DNA from: Eutreptiella sp. 'Long Island Sound 2002'
Lineage: Eukaryota; Euglenozoa; Euglenophyceae; Eutreptiales; Eutreptiaceae
Assembly: GCA_964036045.1 (NCBI GenBank)
Contig: OZ038382.1
Coordinates: forward strand, 132,422,442 to 132,486,441
Length of the DNA: 64,000 nucleotides
Direction of reading: 5' to 3'
The notes beneath the pieces are model-generated. The model did no database searches and had not been told where the DNA came from. It saw nothing but the letters and a program-made list of their open reading frames with translations. Numbering within the stretch: the stretch's first letter is position 1; each line of letters begins with the position of its first letter. The translations under genes and the position numbers were made by a program. Shown here in pieces: positions 34,067 through 45,472 of this stretch.

Positions 34067-35335
34067 GACCGTGAACAGACCGCGCGCGCACCGACCAGCG
34101 CCAAGCTGGCCGGGCATGCATGGGCCGGTGCGAGGGAGACGACCAACGAGCTAGCGACACCGTAGCAAGCCGCGCCCCCCGACCACCATGGCCACAAGCA
34201 CAGAGGATCACTGCGACTCTACCGCTGCGGACGCGGCCCACGAACGTTCCCAAACTACACTACACGACACTTGTACAAACCAAGACGCCACAAACCGACC
34301 CAGACACAAACGTGCTGGCTAAACGGGCAGAGTTCGACGATAAGACCACCAGCAGCAGCGCAACGGAACCCACACGAACCCGGCCGACCATGAGACGGCC
34401 ACGACAACCGCGCACCAACCACACCACAGCTGCAGCCACCACTTGACCGTAAACAGACCACACGCAAGCTGGCGAACGCCGAACCAGCCAAGCGTGCACG
34501 GGTAGAAACGGAAACGGCACCCAACGGGTTGGCAACACCGTGGTGCGCCACGCCCGCCGACGACCATGCCCACGAACACAGCAGAACACCACAACGCTGC
34601 CAATACAAACGCGACCAACCAACGGTAACAAACTACACAACACTACACTTGGACAGACCACGACGCCACTAACCAGCACCGACACGGACATGCCAGCTGC
34701 ATAAACAACATGCGGCGGAACGACCACCGGCAGCAGCGCAATGGAACCCACGCAAACCAAGCTGACCATGAGGCGGTCAAGACGACCGCGAACCAACAAC
34801 ACCGCAGCTGCAGCCGCCACTTGACCGTAAACAGACCACACGCAAGCCGGCCAACACCAAACCAGCCAGGCGTGCACGGGTCGAAACGGGAACGGCGTTC
34901 AAAGGGTTGTTGACACAGTGGTGCGCCCCGCCCGCCGACGACCATGCCCACGAACACAGCAGAACACCCCAACGCTGCCAATACAAACGCAACCAACCAA
35001 GGATAACAAACTACACAACACTACACTTGGACAAACCACGACGCCACTGACCAACACCGGGACAGACATGCCGGCTGCATAGACAACATGCGGCGGAACG
35101 ACCACCCGCAGCAGCGCAATGGAACCCACGCAAACCAAGCCGACCATGAGGCGGCCAAGACGACCGCGAACCAACGACACCGCAGCTGCAGCCGCCACTT
35201 GACCGTAAACAGACCACACGCAAGCCGGCCAACACCAAACAAGCCAGGCGTGCACGGGTCGAAACGGGAACGGCGTCCAAAAGGTTGGTGACACCGTGGT
35301 GCGCCCCGCCCGCCGACGACCATGCCCACGAACAA
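34067..35335. repeat. 378-bp satellite, about 3.4 copies
   Basis: The word GACCGTAAACAGACCACACG (first copy variant) starts at 34067, 34445, 34823 and 35201, an exact 378-bp period. Each unit also contains CGACGACCATGCCCACGAAC and an ACACAACACTACACTTGGAC block. Because 378 is divisible by three, repeated open frames recur on the minus strand; they share no protein family and are treated as chance. Confidence 0.9.
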
Positions 35336-35429
35336 AACTTGGCTCTACCATCACGCAACCGACCAACCTACATTACCAAACTACACCGCAACCGTACCAC
35401 ACGAATAACCAACCGGCCACAAGGACCTA

Positions 35430-35892
35430 CTTCGAACCCCCGGCCTCCCGGGAGAGCGCAAGCTTGACCGAGTCAGGAGGTGTGAGTGTGCGCCACGGCA
35501 TGCGAGTCCCGTAGCACGTGCTTCTTGCAGTCGCCTCACACCTACTGAAAACCAACCCAGGTGCGGGTGCCTGCAGGACAGGGCCTATGGCCTGGCTCCG
35601 GGCCCCTGGGCCCCAGAATCCGGAGGTTGATGAGGATGTGCGGTGGGACCCTCCCCCACGTATCATCCGCCTGAAGGAGAGGAATGTGAGACTTCGGTCG
35701 AACATGGGTTACCTTTCTGGGCAGAACCCGCTGTAGGGTACTGCTCGCGGCGACCGCGCCCTTCCCCCATGTGGGGGAGCCGCTTTGTGGGGGCACGTGA
35801 AGTAGGGCCGTGGGTGGGTGAGCAAAAGCCCCTTGGTAAGTCCCCCCTGCGGGGCAACCCCAGTCCCGATTCGACCTACCTACCTACCTACC
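35430..35892 (+). mobile_element. Possible retroelement 3' end with (CCTA)n tail
   Basis: The segment has no recognised protein but ends at 35877-35892 in CCTACCTACCTACCTACC, a tail-like tetranucleotide run. The same run ends the 75-bp insertion in LINE A. LINE copy B begins immediately after it with CGCCTTGAGAGCCG. The simplest reading is that LINE B joined a pre-existing retroelement tail through CTAC microhomology. The left boundary is arbitrary. Confidence 0.35.
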
Positions 35893-36818
35893 GCCTTGAG
35901 AGCCGTGGCGGTGACCTCAAGCTGCTGGTGGTGGTGGGCACGCGCCTCGATGAGAGCTCCGCCCCCCAGGGGTCCGAACACGCGGTCCCGGTGGGGAATG
36001 ATGAGGAGGCAGGCCGTGATGGTGACGAGGTGAGGCAGGAGCAACCAACGGGGGAGAAGCAGCAGCAGGATCAGCCGGAGGTGGCCGGGGAGGAGGTGAA
36101 CGTGCAGTCCATTGTGGCGGCGGCCCTGGCGAGGTTCACGGATGCCGCGAGCCCGCCGCCGACGGCGGAGGCACTGGAGGAGGAGGACCAACGCAGGAGG
36201 GGTGAAGAGGCACAGAGCGCTGTGGAGCAAGACGAGGAGCTGGGGATCGTGGGGGCGAAGGAGGCGCGTGAGGTGGGTCCACGGGAGCTGGGAGTGGTGG
36301 ACAAGGCTGGGCTGAAGACGGGGGAGGTGGAAACCTGCAGGCACTGGGCCAAGGGATGGTGCATGCGGGCAGATGCCTGCCGGTTCGCCCACCCCCAGCC
36401 GCTGGTGCCGCGGGGAGTACCCCAGGAATTACTCCTGATCCTCCAGGCCATGGCCCGTGTGGGGGCCCTCAGCCTGGACCGCAGCCAGGGCCACGGCCGG
36501 GGCCACGGAACGTTGCTGCAGGAAGCGGTGGTAAAGGCGCAAGGAGGAGGGCTCCCAGCGGTGGGCTATGCGGTGGAGGGTGGGGGCTTGACCGAGTGGG
36601 CAGTGGCGTTGCCATGTGGCATGGCGGCCCTGCTCACTCTGTTCCCGGTGGTCTTGTAGAGGGACGTGGTCACCGTCCAGGAGGCCAACCTGGGGTGGGT
36701 GTGCACGTGGCACACACATCCTGCCGGCATGGACCCTCGCGAGTGGCAGGCTAAGGCGGTCGTGACGTACCAGTCCTGGTCGTTGCCGGCAGCGCCGGGT
36801 GCGTGGGCGCAGTGGTGG
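35893..36818 (+). pseudogene. LINE B N-terminal region with CCCH zinc finger
   Basis: Frame 3 reads YRLESRGGDLKLLVVVGTRL, the [20 protein letters not shown] block, [14 protein letters not shown]-like helix wording and the CCCH finger [20 protein letters not shown] at about 36331-36393. TAG at 36657-36659 stands where A has Trp (VVPWRD). After it the frame continues to 36818, where homology to A stops at AGTGGTGG and DIRS-like sequence begins. Confidence 0.65.
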
Positions 36819-36991
36819 CTGGCTCAGCTAGCACTACACAATCCCCATATATGGGCCAACTCCTTAAAACCGGTTTGTTTTCTCTGTTTTCTGCTCTTTT
36901 GGTGCCCTTTGCTACCTTTCATTGAAACGGGCACCCTAAAAATATACACAAAAATGGTATTATACATGAAAAATGAATTTTTGACCTCAAA

Positions 36992-37062
36992 TACCCCCCA
37001 TGGGGTTTGAACCCACACTCTACCAACCTTAGAGTTGTGTTTTTCCTCTAAGCTACGACCTG
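36992..37062 (-). other. tRNA-like sequence with A and B boxes
   Basis: On the minus strand, TAGCTTAGAGG (37045-37055) resembles an internal pol III A box and GGGTTCAAACCCC (37002-37014) matches a B box. The latter can form a T-arm with stem GTGGG/CCCAT. A convincing acceptor stem is not found, so it is not called a tRNA gene; a tRNA-derived SINE head or a fossil tRNA is more likely. Confidence 0.35.
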
Positions 37063-37263
37063 TCGTCGACGATCTCAGAGAAAACCGTAGTATAATAAAA
37101 TTTGGAAAATCAGTACTCCTTACATGCTCCAACCACTATTAACCTCCCATGCTCTTAAAACCGGTCACGCGCTCACTGAGTTGTTCAACTAGTGATTTGC
37201 TGTACCCAGAGCTTTGATTTCTGATGCAATCCAAAATGTTTTAAGGATATAAATTTTAACAAA

Positions 37264-38250
37264 ATGACAGAAGAAAATGAGACACTGGATTTTCACGAGT
37301 TCGTGCTGAAGGTGCCGGATTCGGCGTGGAACCTGAGTTCTGAGTCGTCGGAACATGCAGCACAGTTGGCAAAGGGAGGCGCAATGAGTGGTCTCTGTCC
37401 TTGGCAGGCAGCGTCACTGTATTCCAAACTTACAGGAAAGAAAACACTGGCCACTGTCAAGGACACGATGGCCTTGGTTCGTGATGCCTTACTCACCTTA
37501 AAGGGCGACGACATTGGCAGAACAGGCACGTCGTCGCATCGCGAAGACGTCTTCTTGGCATGCGAAACTTTGAGCGGTCCCAAGGACCACGCTGGCCCCG
37601 CGTCGGACAAGGAGTCCACGTTCGTGTGGCGCGATGAGGTTCTGTCGCTTCCTTCACGCTTGTCTGCACTCCTGGAAGAGCGAAAGGTTTTGCAAGACGA
37701 GTTTCGCAGAAAAAAGATGTTGAAGCACCTTCCAGTGTTCGACGAGTTCCATAGGGCAGCGGTTAATAACGCGCCAACGCACAAACATCCAGCGGATGCA
37801 GAGAAGCGTCGTTGGGAACAACAGGTAAAAGACGCCATGCGAGTCCTGGGAGTAGTCTTAACACGCGAAGATGACACAACGGTAGCTCCGGAAGCACCTG
37901 TTTCATTGGTACTATGTGAACATTTGTTTGCAATGTTGGGTGCGTTGGACTACAGCATCCAAAGCTCCCGGCGAGTGGCAGTAGATAAACGGTTTGAACA
38001 ACCTGCGATTGCACCAGAGTTACTCTCGAAGGATGACATGTCACTACTTCAGTCGCGCAACAAATTACAAAAAGACCTGAGAGGCACGCGTTTCTCCCCT
38101 TACTCGCATCGTAGTTCTTTCCGTTCGTTTTCAACACGAGGTCGTTTTGATCCACGGAGATCTGGCAAAGGAGGCAAAGGCAAAGGTAAGGGTTTCACCC
38201 AAAGATTTGTGCCACGTAACGACAGGTTAGATGAACGACCACAGCAGTAG
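37264..38250 (+). CDS. Gag-like protein of DIRS-type element
   Basis: This is an intact 328-codon ORF starting at ATG 37264 after an AT-rich leader (TTTTAACAAAATG). The first half is acidic and helical. The middle (SALLEERKVLQDEFRRKKM) suggests a coiled coil. The C-terminus is a basic Gly/Lys/Arg tail (RRSGKGGKGKGKGFTQRFV), suited to nucleic-acid binding. There is no Cys finger. Such an ORF directly upstream of, and overlapping, an RT ORF is typical of DIRS/PAT-like elements. Its stop at 38248-38250 overlaps the next ORF by 20 bp. It is the only element gene in the window without visible damage. Confidence 0.55.
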   Translation: MTEENETLDFHEFVLKVPDSAWNLSSESSEHAAQLAKGGAMSGLCPWQAASLYSKLTGKKTLATVKDTMALVRDALLTLKGDDIGRTGTSSHREDVFLACETLSGPKDHAGPASDKESTFVWRDEVLSLPSRLSALLEERKVLQDEFRRKKMLKHLPVFDEFHRAAVNNAPTHKHPADAEKRRWEQQVKDAMRVLGVVLTREDDTTVAPEAPVSLVLCEHLFAMLGALDYSIQSSRRVAVDKRFEQPAIAPELLSKDDMSLLQSRNKLQKDLRGTRFSPYSHRSSFRSFSTRGRFDPRRSGKGGKGKGKGFTQRFVPRNDRLDERPQQ

Positions 38251-38513
38251 CTTGACTGTAGAGGATTTATTGGCACCAGCCGTGTGCGTGCCACCGCCGA
38301 TCCATCCCCACATGCCACTCTATTTGCGCTGTCGTGCACAATTGCATGAATGGGAAACGTTGAAGGACACATACGCGGCGTCAGTGATTCGCAATGGGCT
38401 GCAGCTTGATTGGGTTGACGGTTTTGATCCGGATCGGCCAACCGACGACTTCCGTCCTCGTTCTTCCCACGCAGAGGTAACCGACCCTGAATTGGTAAAA
38501 CACGTCATACCCT
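38231..38513 (+). pseudogene. DIRS-type RT ORF, N-terminal stub fused to LINE
   Basis: From ATG 38231 the frame reads MNDHSSSLTVEDLLAPAV, then LRCRAQLHEWETLKDTYAAS and VIRNGLQLDWVDGF, wording like the start of DIRS-clade RT, where a segment of this kind precedes the fingers. At 38513 it passes without a stop into LINE peptidase sequence (ALLIARYVELGG), creating an accidental fusion frame. The polymerase core is absent. Confidence 0.5.
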
Positions 38514-39760
38514 CCCCGGCTGCCCTCCTCATTGCGAGGTACGTCGAGCTGGGGGGCTCGGAGGCGGTGTACCTTGACCGGTCGGAGACGCTGAGCATGC
38601 GGCACTGGACGGCCCACCACCTTGTGGCCCCTGCCACGCAGCTGACGGTGGACCCGCTAGGCCAGCCTGTGGTGTCGGGGGACCGACCCAGTGGCGCACA
38701 CGTGGGACATGGCGGTCCGGACGATGCGCTTGGCACCCAGGGGCCAGAGGGCGGGATGGCCGGGTGCAGGGCATCTGCTGGCAGAGGCCCGGGTGGCACA
38801 GGTGCAGCAGCCAGCCGGCAACACCAAGGACTGTGGCGTCTGCGCCCTCATGTCCGCTGTCGGTACCCTCCTCAGGGTGCCGAGGCTGGGCAACCTCCTG
38901 TCCGCGCTGGACAGGGGGTGGGTGGCGGCGGTGGTCCTCAACAGGGACATGGGGCCCATCGCGCGTCTGCCGTCACTAGGGCAGCTACCTGCAGCGGTGT
39001 TGGATGCCCTGCCGGCGCCCCGCACACCCTTGGACGTGGCGGACGTCCAGCACAGCGTGGGGTTGCCCGGGGCGCGCATGCAACATGCCCTGCTGTGTAT
39101 GGCGGCGGCAGCGGACGGGGGGATGTCCATGCTGGTGACGGTGTCCCTGCAGCACGTGCAGGACGCGATGCAGCAGCAGCGGATGCATGCCCCCGAGCCG
39201 TGGGAAGAAAACACCAAGCGGTGGCTGAGGTTGGAGAGCGTGCCTTCCACCCGTACGGTGGGCGTGGCGGATATGGGGCGGCTGGTGATGTTGGAAGGGG
39301 CGGGGTATTGGACCTGTGTTCGGGTGGAAACAGGGGGACTGGAGTGGGTCGTAGTCGCCGCGTGCCGGCTCGGGAGGCAGCAGTCCAGGGGCCCGGCCTG
39401 CTACCGGGTGTTCCGGGAGTGCCTCAGGGAGCTGGGGCCGGTGCGCAGGGCACACAGGTGCACGGCTGAGGACATCCCGCCGGCGCCGGCGGTCTTCGTA
39501 AAGGTCACGCAACCGCCGGCGATCCAGGAACAGGACGTCTGGCCCATAGCCCCGAGCAACATGTGGCAGGCTGAGCATGCAGCTGTCATGTGCAGGGCGC
39601 TGCAGGGTCACGCAGCGGCCCTCCCCAGGGCCCCGGCAGCGCAGTCCTCCAGCAACAGGCCGGCAGCCTCGCTGGCACTGCTGCATAGCGTGTCGCGGGC
39701 ATGGTGCTGGGTTGTGGCGGCATTGGAGTCCGACTCCTCGGCACTGCGCCTGTGTACGAT
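38514..39760 (+). pseudogene. LINE B Ulp1/C48-like peptidase
   Basis: The frame opens in the peptidase (ALLIARYVELGGSEAVYLDR) with the His motif MRHWTAHHL at about 38599 and LTVDPLG. A net two-base loss near 38680 moves it into frame 3, where QQPAGNTKDCGVCAL has the nucleophile Cys at 38832-38834. The frame continues without a stop through the Cys codon that is TGA in A (A 15709), showing that peptidase and following region were one ORF. A two-base gain near 39752 ends it. Residues upstream of ALLIAR are missing with the 952-bp deletion. Confidence 0.55.
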
Positions 39761-40828
39761 CGCGGAGAGGGCACAGTGCTCACGGTCCGCCCCGCCGACC
39801 TGGAGGCCCTGCACCTTGGTGCACTGAGTGGCGAAGGGGGCGAGGCGCTGTACCTCCAAGGGACCGTGGCAGGCGCGGCCGCGACATGCTTCCGCCGGCA
39901 GAGCGGAGGAGATGCCCTCCGCCTGGTCATGGCAGAGAACATGGGGCCGTGGCTCCGGGCGTTCTCCACGTCCAGGTGGAAGGTCGAGGGCGACCGGGAG
40001 AAGTTCGCCGACGCGTGGCGCCGCTGGGTGGAGGAGCAGTTTCCCGTGGGGGGGATGCTGCACCTGCCGCAGCCACCAAGCGTGCCACCGGTACGGCCTG
40101 CGGCATCCCCGGCCGCAGAGGCTAGGCCGGTCCCGAAAGCAGCGCCCAAGCCGCCGCCCAAGAGGGGCCCCCTGCCTCAGTATGGCGCCTATGCCAACAT
40201 TTGGTACGTGCTGCAGCACTTAGGCGGTGACTTGGCCACGGAGCAGCGTGGGACGAAGACGATCAACGTCTGCCCCTGGTTCCGGCTGGATGGGGCTGGT
40301 CACTGCACATGGAGAGCTGGCAAGCACTGCCGGCCCACCCACCTCCACCCAAAGGACCTGCTAGACCACATCCAGCGGGACCATGCGGCTGATCCGGCGC
40401 AACGGGACCAGGCGCTGGCCATGCTGGCTGGCGTAATGCCGGGGGGCCAGGCGGGGCCTTTCGCGTTGGCCCAGGCGAGGTCCAGAGCGCTCATGCTGCC
40501 CACGGGTGCCCGCCCTGCGGCGGAGCACGGGGCGTCGCCGTCGGCGGCGCGATCTGGAGCGATTGGGTCTGCAGCACGGCGTGGGGCGGTGACTTCTACA
40601 GGGAGTACGGCGGCAAGTACATCCGGCGGACAGGCAGAGGGGGAGCCCGCCGCATCTGCTGGGTCTCAGCAGACAACGGCCGCCTCGGGCGGAGGCCCAC
40701 GGGGACAGGGGCCACCTCGCCAGCCGCCCGCGATGGGTGCGGGTGGTCTCCCTGAACTTGCTGGTCGCCCCCCTCCGTCCAGTGATCCGGATCTGGCGGG
40801 GGGCCTCGGTCCACACGTGCAGCCATGA
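39701..40828 (+). pseudogene. LINE B end of first half, C2H2-like motif
   Basis: Frame 2 carries the Ala/Pro-rich protein with VCPWFRLDGAGHCTW...KHC...HLHPKDLLDHIQRDH, a Cys/His cluster that could bind zinc. It ends at TGA 40826-40828, the same stop as in A. The next sense codons are in frame with the endonuclease but contain no Met before SWNVQG. About 60 bp near 40604-40663 are present here and absent from A. Confidence 0.6.
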
Positions 40829-43800
40829 AGGGGCCCCGCCTCCGACACCCGGGCGGCGGTGTCCTGGAACGTCCAGGGCTCGATGCGGGGGGACGGCGTA
40901 CCAGTGGCTTCAGGTATGCTTGACGGTGAGGCGGTGGCGGCGGGCGTCATGAAGGCCGAGGGTGCCATCCTGGGCCTCTTCCAGGAGACCGGCCTGCAGG
41001 ACCCTCAGGGTGTGGTGCACTCGGAGAATCAGAGGTGTCACCACGGGTATCATGCGTACCCAGGGGTGGATGCCCAGGCAGCGTCGGCGGCAGCGGTGCG
41101 CGGCGGGCTCTTGATTGCCCTTCAGGCGGACGTGTTCGCCGCGGGGGAAGTTCGAGACATCCTGGACATGTTGCCGGGCAAGGCCATGGCTCTCGATGTG
41201 GTGACCGCAGGTGGCACCCTCACGGTCATCAACGTCCACGGCTCGGGCAGCGGCGGCGACTCCTGGGCGTCTAAGGCGTCCTTCTGGGCTGACGTGGCCA
41301 TGTACGCGTCAGCCAAGAGCGCGGGTGGCACCAGGGCCGTGCTCCTCGGAGGGGACTTCAACGTGTGGCTGGAGTCCCCGTGGCACCCCACCACGAGGAG
41401 GTTCCAAGCCCTGTGGGAACAGTGTGGTTTCCACGGGGCAGGCCCGGAACGGGAAGAGGACAGGAGGCCCACGAGGGCAGGGCACAGCCTGGCTTCCTTC
41501 CTTCTGAACTCGCCTCTGGTCCCATGGGCGGCGCGTGAGCGCCCACACTTGGCGCCGGGGCGGTCTCCAGCGTCGCTGGGGTCGGATCATGGCCCTGTGG
41601 TCCTGGACCTCCCGCTGGCGGTGGCCGGCAAAGAGAGGGTCACCAGGATGGCCTACTCGCACGCCGAAAGCAGGCTGCATGCCATACGCCCGGACTCCCA
41701 GGGGGTTCGTGAGGCGGCGGCGGCAGTACTGCAGAAGGCCTGCGTGGATCGGCGGCTGCAGGCGTGGCTCTCGTCGGACCAGGACACTGCCACCATGGGT
41801 ACGTCGGAGGTGCAAGCAGTCTTTGACCTGCTCTACGCCTTCCCTGATGACGTTTCCAGGGTCACGGGAGTGCGCATGCCATCGGGCGTGGACCCGCAGT
41901 ACCCATACGGGCAGGCGGAGACGGAGGCGTCTCTGGCCGTGGTCCTCTCTGATCAGCAGGCCCGGGCCTGGCGCGCCCATTAGCTGTGGCAACGGGACGC
42001 GGCAGCGGCCGGACTCCACTCCCAGGAAGCGACTGCCTTGCTACAGCACCTCCGGCGGGTGGACCCCGACCTATCCCCCGCCTCGCTGGAGGACCTACGT
42101 ACCGCATTGGACCAACAGCTCCACCAGCTAGAGACACGCGTGGAGGAGCTGCGGGGTGTCCTCAGGAGCAACAGGCGCCGGTGCATCAAGGACGATTGGC
42201 GGGGCAGGGTACCGGATCTGCAGCTCCGATGGACGGCAATACGGGGGGCCATCAACGTGGTGAACTATGCCCCGTCGGGCCTGTGGTCCGTACGCGTCCG
42301 CGAGTCTGAGAAGGTGGTTTTGGAGGCCTCGGACGTCATTGGCGAGGTCGAGAGGTATTGGGAGGCGCTGTACGCCAAGCGGCCAGTGGACCTGCCGGCC
42401 TTCGAGCGGCTGATCCGGGCCCACATTCCCAAGGGGGTGCCGGAGGAATGGAGGTCGGTACAGGACTACACCCTGCAGGACCTTAAAGACGCCGTGAGGC
42501 AGGCCGTGGCGGACGACAAAGCTCCGGGGTCCAACCGGGTCACGGCTACCCTCATAGCAGAGCTGCCTGAACCGGTGCAGGGGCTCCTGGTGCACGCGTA
42601 CAGGGGTATCCTGCGGGCTGCGGACGTCCCGGAGTCCTGGCACGAGGCCATTATCTGGCTGATGGCCAAGGGCTCAGCCACGGGCAACCTGGAGGAGTAT
42701 AGGCCGATAGCGCTGGGGCAGCAAGACATGCGAATGCTCATGACTCCCCTCATGCGGAGGTTCACAGCTGTCCTGGCACGCAAGGGACTGGCTGCGGACT
42801 GGCAGTTCGGGGCCATGCCGGGCTCCACGGCGGCTGCCCCGGTGTTCCTGGCCTAGCGCAGGCTGCAGCGTGGGCAGGAGGAAAACCACGTCCTGGCCTT
42901 CGATGTGTCAAAAGCTTTTGACATAGCGCCGCACGGGGTGCTGGCGCTCCTCCAGCGCCCCATGGGAGTCCCGGAGGAGCTCATCAGGCTCTTCCACACT
43001 CTCAGCTGCGGGTCTCTGGTGCGCATCGTCACCGCGCACGGCCCAACGCCGAGCATTCGGCTCCACAGGGGCCTGCGGCAGGGCAGTGCGGAGAGCGCTG
43101 TGCTCTACCTCCTCCTCTTAGGACCTCTCCTGCGGAGCCTTGCCTGCAAGGCGCGGGGAGATGCTCGCCATGCGGTGCCACCCCTGGTGCAGGCGTACTG
43201 TGATGACCTCCTGTTGATAGCGCAGTCCCTGCCGCAATTCCTGGAGTATGCAGCGGCGATAGCGCGGTATCTCACGGACATGGGCATGTCCCTCAACGTC
43301 GGCAAATGCGCCTATGCCAATACTGCTCACATCCATTCGATCATGGTGTGCCTGAGCCCAGGGAACACGGCGGCTCCATGGGTATGCTTACGTGCCAAGG
43401 ACACGGTACCATACTTGGGCCTGCGCCTTGATCTCAGGGGGGTGGCGACCATGAAGGAGAAACATGTACTCCGGTTTGAAGCTGTGCTGGCCTGGTGCAA
43501 GAACACGTTGGGGCTGGCGTCGGTGCCTCATGAGGTGATGGCGGCTTTGATTGGAGGCATCGTGCGGTACGCGGCGCCCTACCTGTCCGACACGGCGGAG
43601 GCGGTGATCAAGCTGAATACTGCCATCAAGGCTGCAGCCCTGCAATTCGAGAAGCTGCCCAAGGACCTGTCCAACGTAGCGGTGCGGTCGGGTCATGGGT
43701 CACGGTTGGCGGATGTCCAGGTTCTCTGCCGCGACTCCGTCGCGGCGACCATGGCTCAGCTCACCCACCACAGGTCGACGACAGTCCGCGATGAGCTGCG

Positions 43801-44820
43801 AGCCATGCTCCAGGACATGCACGTGCAGTAGGGAGTGTGCGGGCAGTTCATGGTGCCCACTGCGTCACTCGCCACGCACGCTGGCAATACGTGGGTGGAC
43901 AGGGTACTCCGGGCGATGGGGACGTTGCGCGTAGGACTTCTCATGCCATCGTCAGTGTACTCGTGTGTACACGCCCATCTGCCGCAAGTACAGTGGGCGG
44001 GGCGGAAGTGGGTGTCCCAATCCTATTCCTTCAAGGGTAGAGACATCTGCATTCTCTCGGGGCCCCGCACAGATGCGGCGGTACAGTCCCTGACTGATCC
44101 CGCAAATGACCTTCTGCATGCGCGGCTCCCCTGTCCTGCGCCTGGGCACTGGGCTGTCCCGCTTCAGGAGTGCCATGAGGACCACCTGAACCTTCCGCAC
44201 GCAGGAGTAGGGCCCCATCAGCTGCACCACGTGTGGGTCACCGGGCTCCGCGACGTCTTCGGGCCGCAGCTGCCCAGTCCGTTGACTCACCTGCTAATTT
44301 ACCCGGTGCGCCGAAAGAAGGCCAGCAAACGCAATAGACAGTCCACTGCGGGGGACGTGTATGTGGTGGGCAGGTACAGGGAGGAAGGATGGGACCCAAC
44401 CAACCCGGGGCTATCCCTGCCGTTCGTCCTGCTAGCCGCCCTCCTGTTTCTGTTGGGGGACGTCTTTGAGGGTTACCAGCAGCAAGACGATGCGGCATCC
44501 GTCCCCCTACTCACTCCACACGCCGGGGGCGGCATAAACCCGTCACCACTGTGGGTTGTGCACGGGCGGCCAGCGTTTTCCAGGGCATGCACTGCGGTGC
44601 ACGGGTGCAGCGAGTGGGCAATTGTCCTTCTGCTATTAGCAGGCCCTGTCCCAAATCCGGATGAGTACTCGGTCCCGGAAGTGGTTCGGATGTCCAACGT
44701 GCGGCACGATCCGCACGTCGCCGTCACGTCGTTGCGTGATGGCGGCGCGGTGGAACAGGGATCTGTGGTGGTGTACCAGCCCTCCTGCTCCGCAACGGTT
44801 TTTGGGGGCGGAGTATACCA
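40829..44820 (+). pseudogene. LINE B APE endonuclease and reverse transcriptase
   Basis: One frame (2) covers SWNVQG, LFQETGL, LLGGDFNVWL (about 41346) and LGSDHGPVVLDL of the endonuclease, then RT with DKAPGSNRV, EEYRPIALG, FDVSKAFD, LRQGSAESAVLY and AYCDD (YCDD at 43196-43207). TAG codons at 41981, 42854 and 43829 replace Gln, Gln and Tyr of copy A. In the endonuclease, codon 41492-41494 is Ala where A has Asp (SLASFL for GLDSFL), a position that is normally acidic in the APE fold. RT otherwise looks complete. A base gain near 44805 ends the frame before RNase H. Confidence 0.75.
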
Positions 44821-45455
44821 CCGCCCTGGACGCCATCAAGTCAGTCTGTGGATGTGACCTGGCCTGGAGACCACATGCGGTGTATTGGCCGAAGGTAGTC
44901 CTGTCCCCGGAGCTCACGGCCTCCAGTGCGGCGTCCCTTGGAAGGGTGGTGCAGAGCCCCCACTCCAACGTGGCACGGCTGGAACCCCACCGGTACTGCT
45001 GGGTGCCGGTGGCAACTAAAGTCACATCGTCTGACGCGTCGCCCCAGGGAGACGACACCACAAACGTGGCGGTGGCCAGCCACAGAATCCCCACGCGGAC
45101 GGCTGCCATCTACGGCACGGTCTCGGAGGCAGAGATCATTGGCGCGGCGGCATACCTGTTGCACACGCCCCCGTCAGCGTGCACGGTGCACGTGGTGGAT
45201 GCGTCCATCATAGGAGCGCATCTCCGCAGGGCGCAGGAGGCCCTATACCGTGGCATCAAGGGGCCGACATCACATCTGGTCAACCAGCACGCACTGAGCT
45301 GGATAGTGGAGGGGCTGCGGCGGCTGCCACGCCGAGTTGGGGGGCCGCACCACTGGGTGGTGAGGAAGAGCTCGCACTTGGCGGCGGTCCTGCTTGAGGC
45401 GCTGGACTCTGCCGCGGCCCGTGCAACGGCTCCGCCTGTCCATCTCGTCCCTTAA
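44661..45455 (+). pseudogene. LINE B RNase H
   Basis: Frame 3 has, uninterrupted, TKVTSSDAS (first Asp, 45031-45033), SEAEIIGAAAYLLHT (Glu, about 45125) and CTVHVVDASIIGAHL (second Asp, about 45198). HALSWIVEGLRRLP and HHWVVRKSSHLA, where the last catalytic His/Asp region lies, follow. This is a better preserved RNase H than that of A. It stops at a TAA at 45453-45455 caused by a one-base loss relative to A. Confidence 0.6.
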
Positions 45456-45472
45456 AGGAGCACGCCATCCTC

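Larger units (their letters stand above)
36819..38513 (+). mobile_element. DIRS-like retroelement 5' fragment inside LINE B
   Basis: These 1,695 bp are much more AT-rich than the LINE and replace 952 bp of it. The fragment contains a ~445-bp leader, an intact gag-like ORF and the first ~95 codons of an RT ORF, then breaks off at CCCCGGCTGCC, where LINE sequence resumes. There is no target duplication, and LINE sequence is lost at the junction, so simple insertion does not explain it. Confidence 0.6.

Noticed and set aside
34067-35335. CRISPR array
   Set aside because: Long satellite units without short repeat/spacer alternation, in a eukaryotic context with no cas genes.
34067-35366. Repeated Val/Cys-rich minus-strand proteins in the 378-bp satellite
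   Set aside because: The unit length is a multiple of three, so any open frame repeats; no start, domain or codon signature supports coding.
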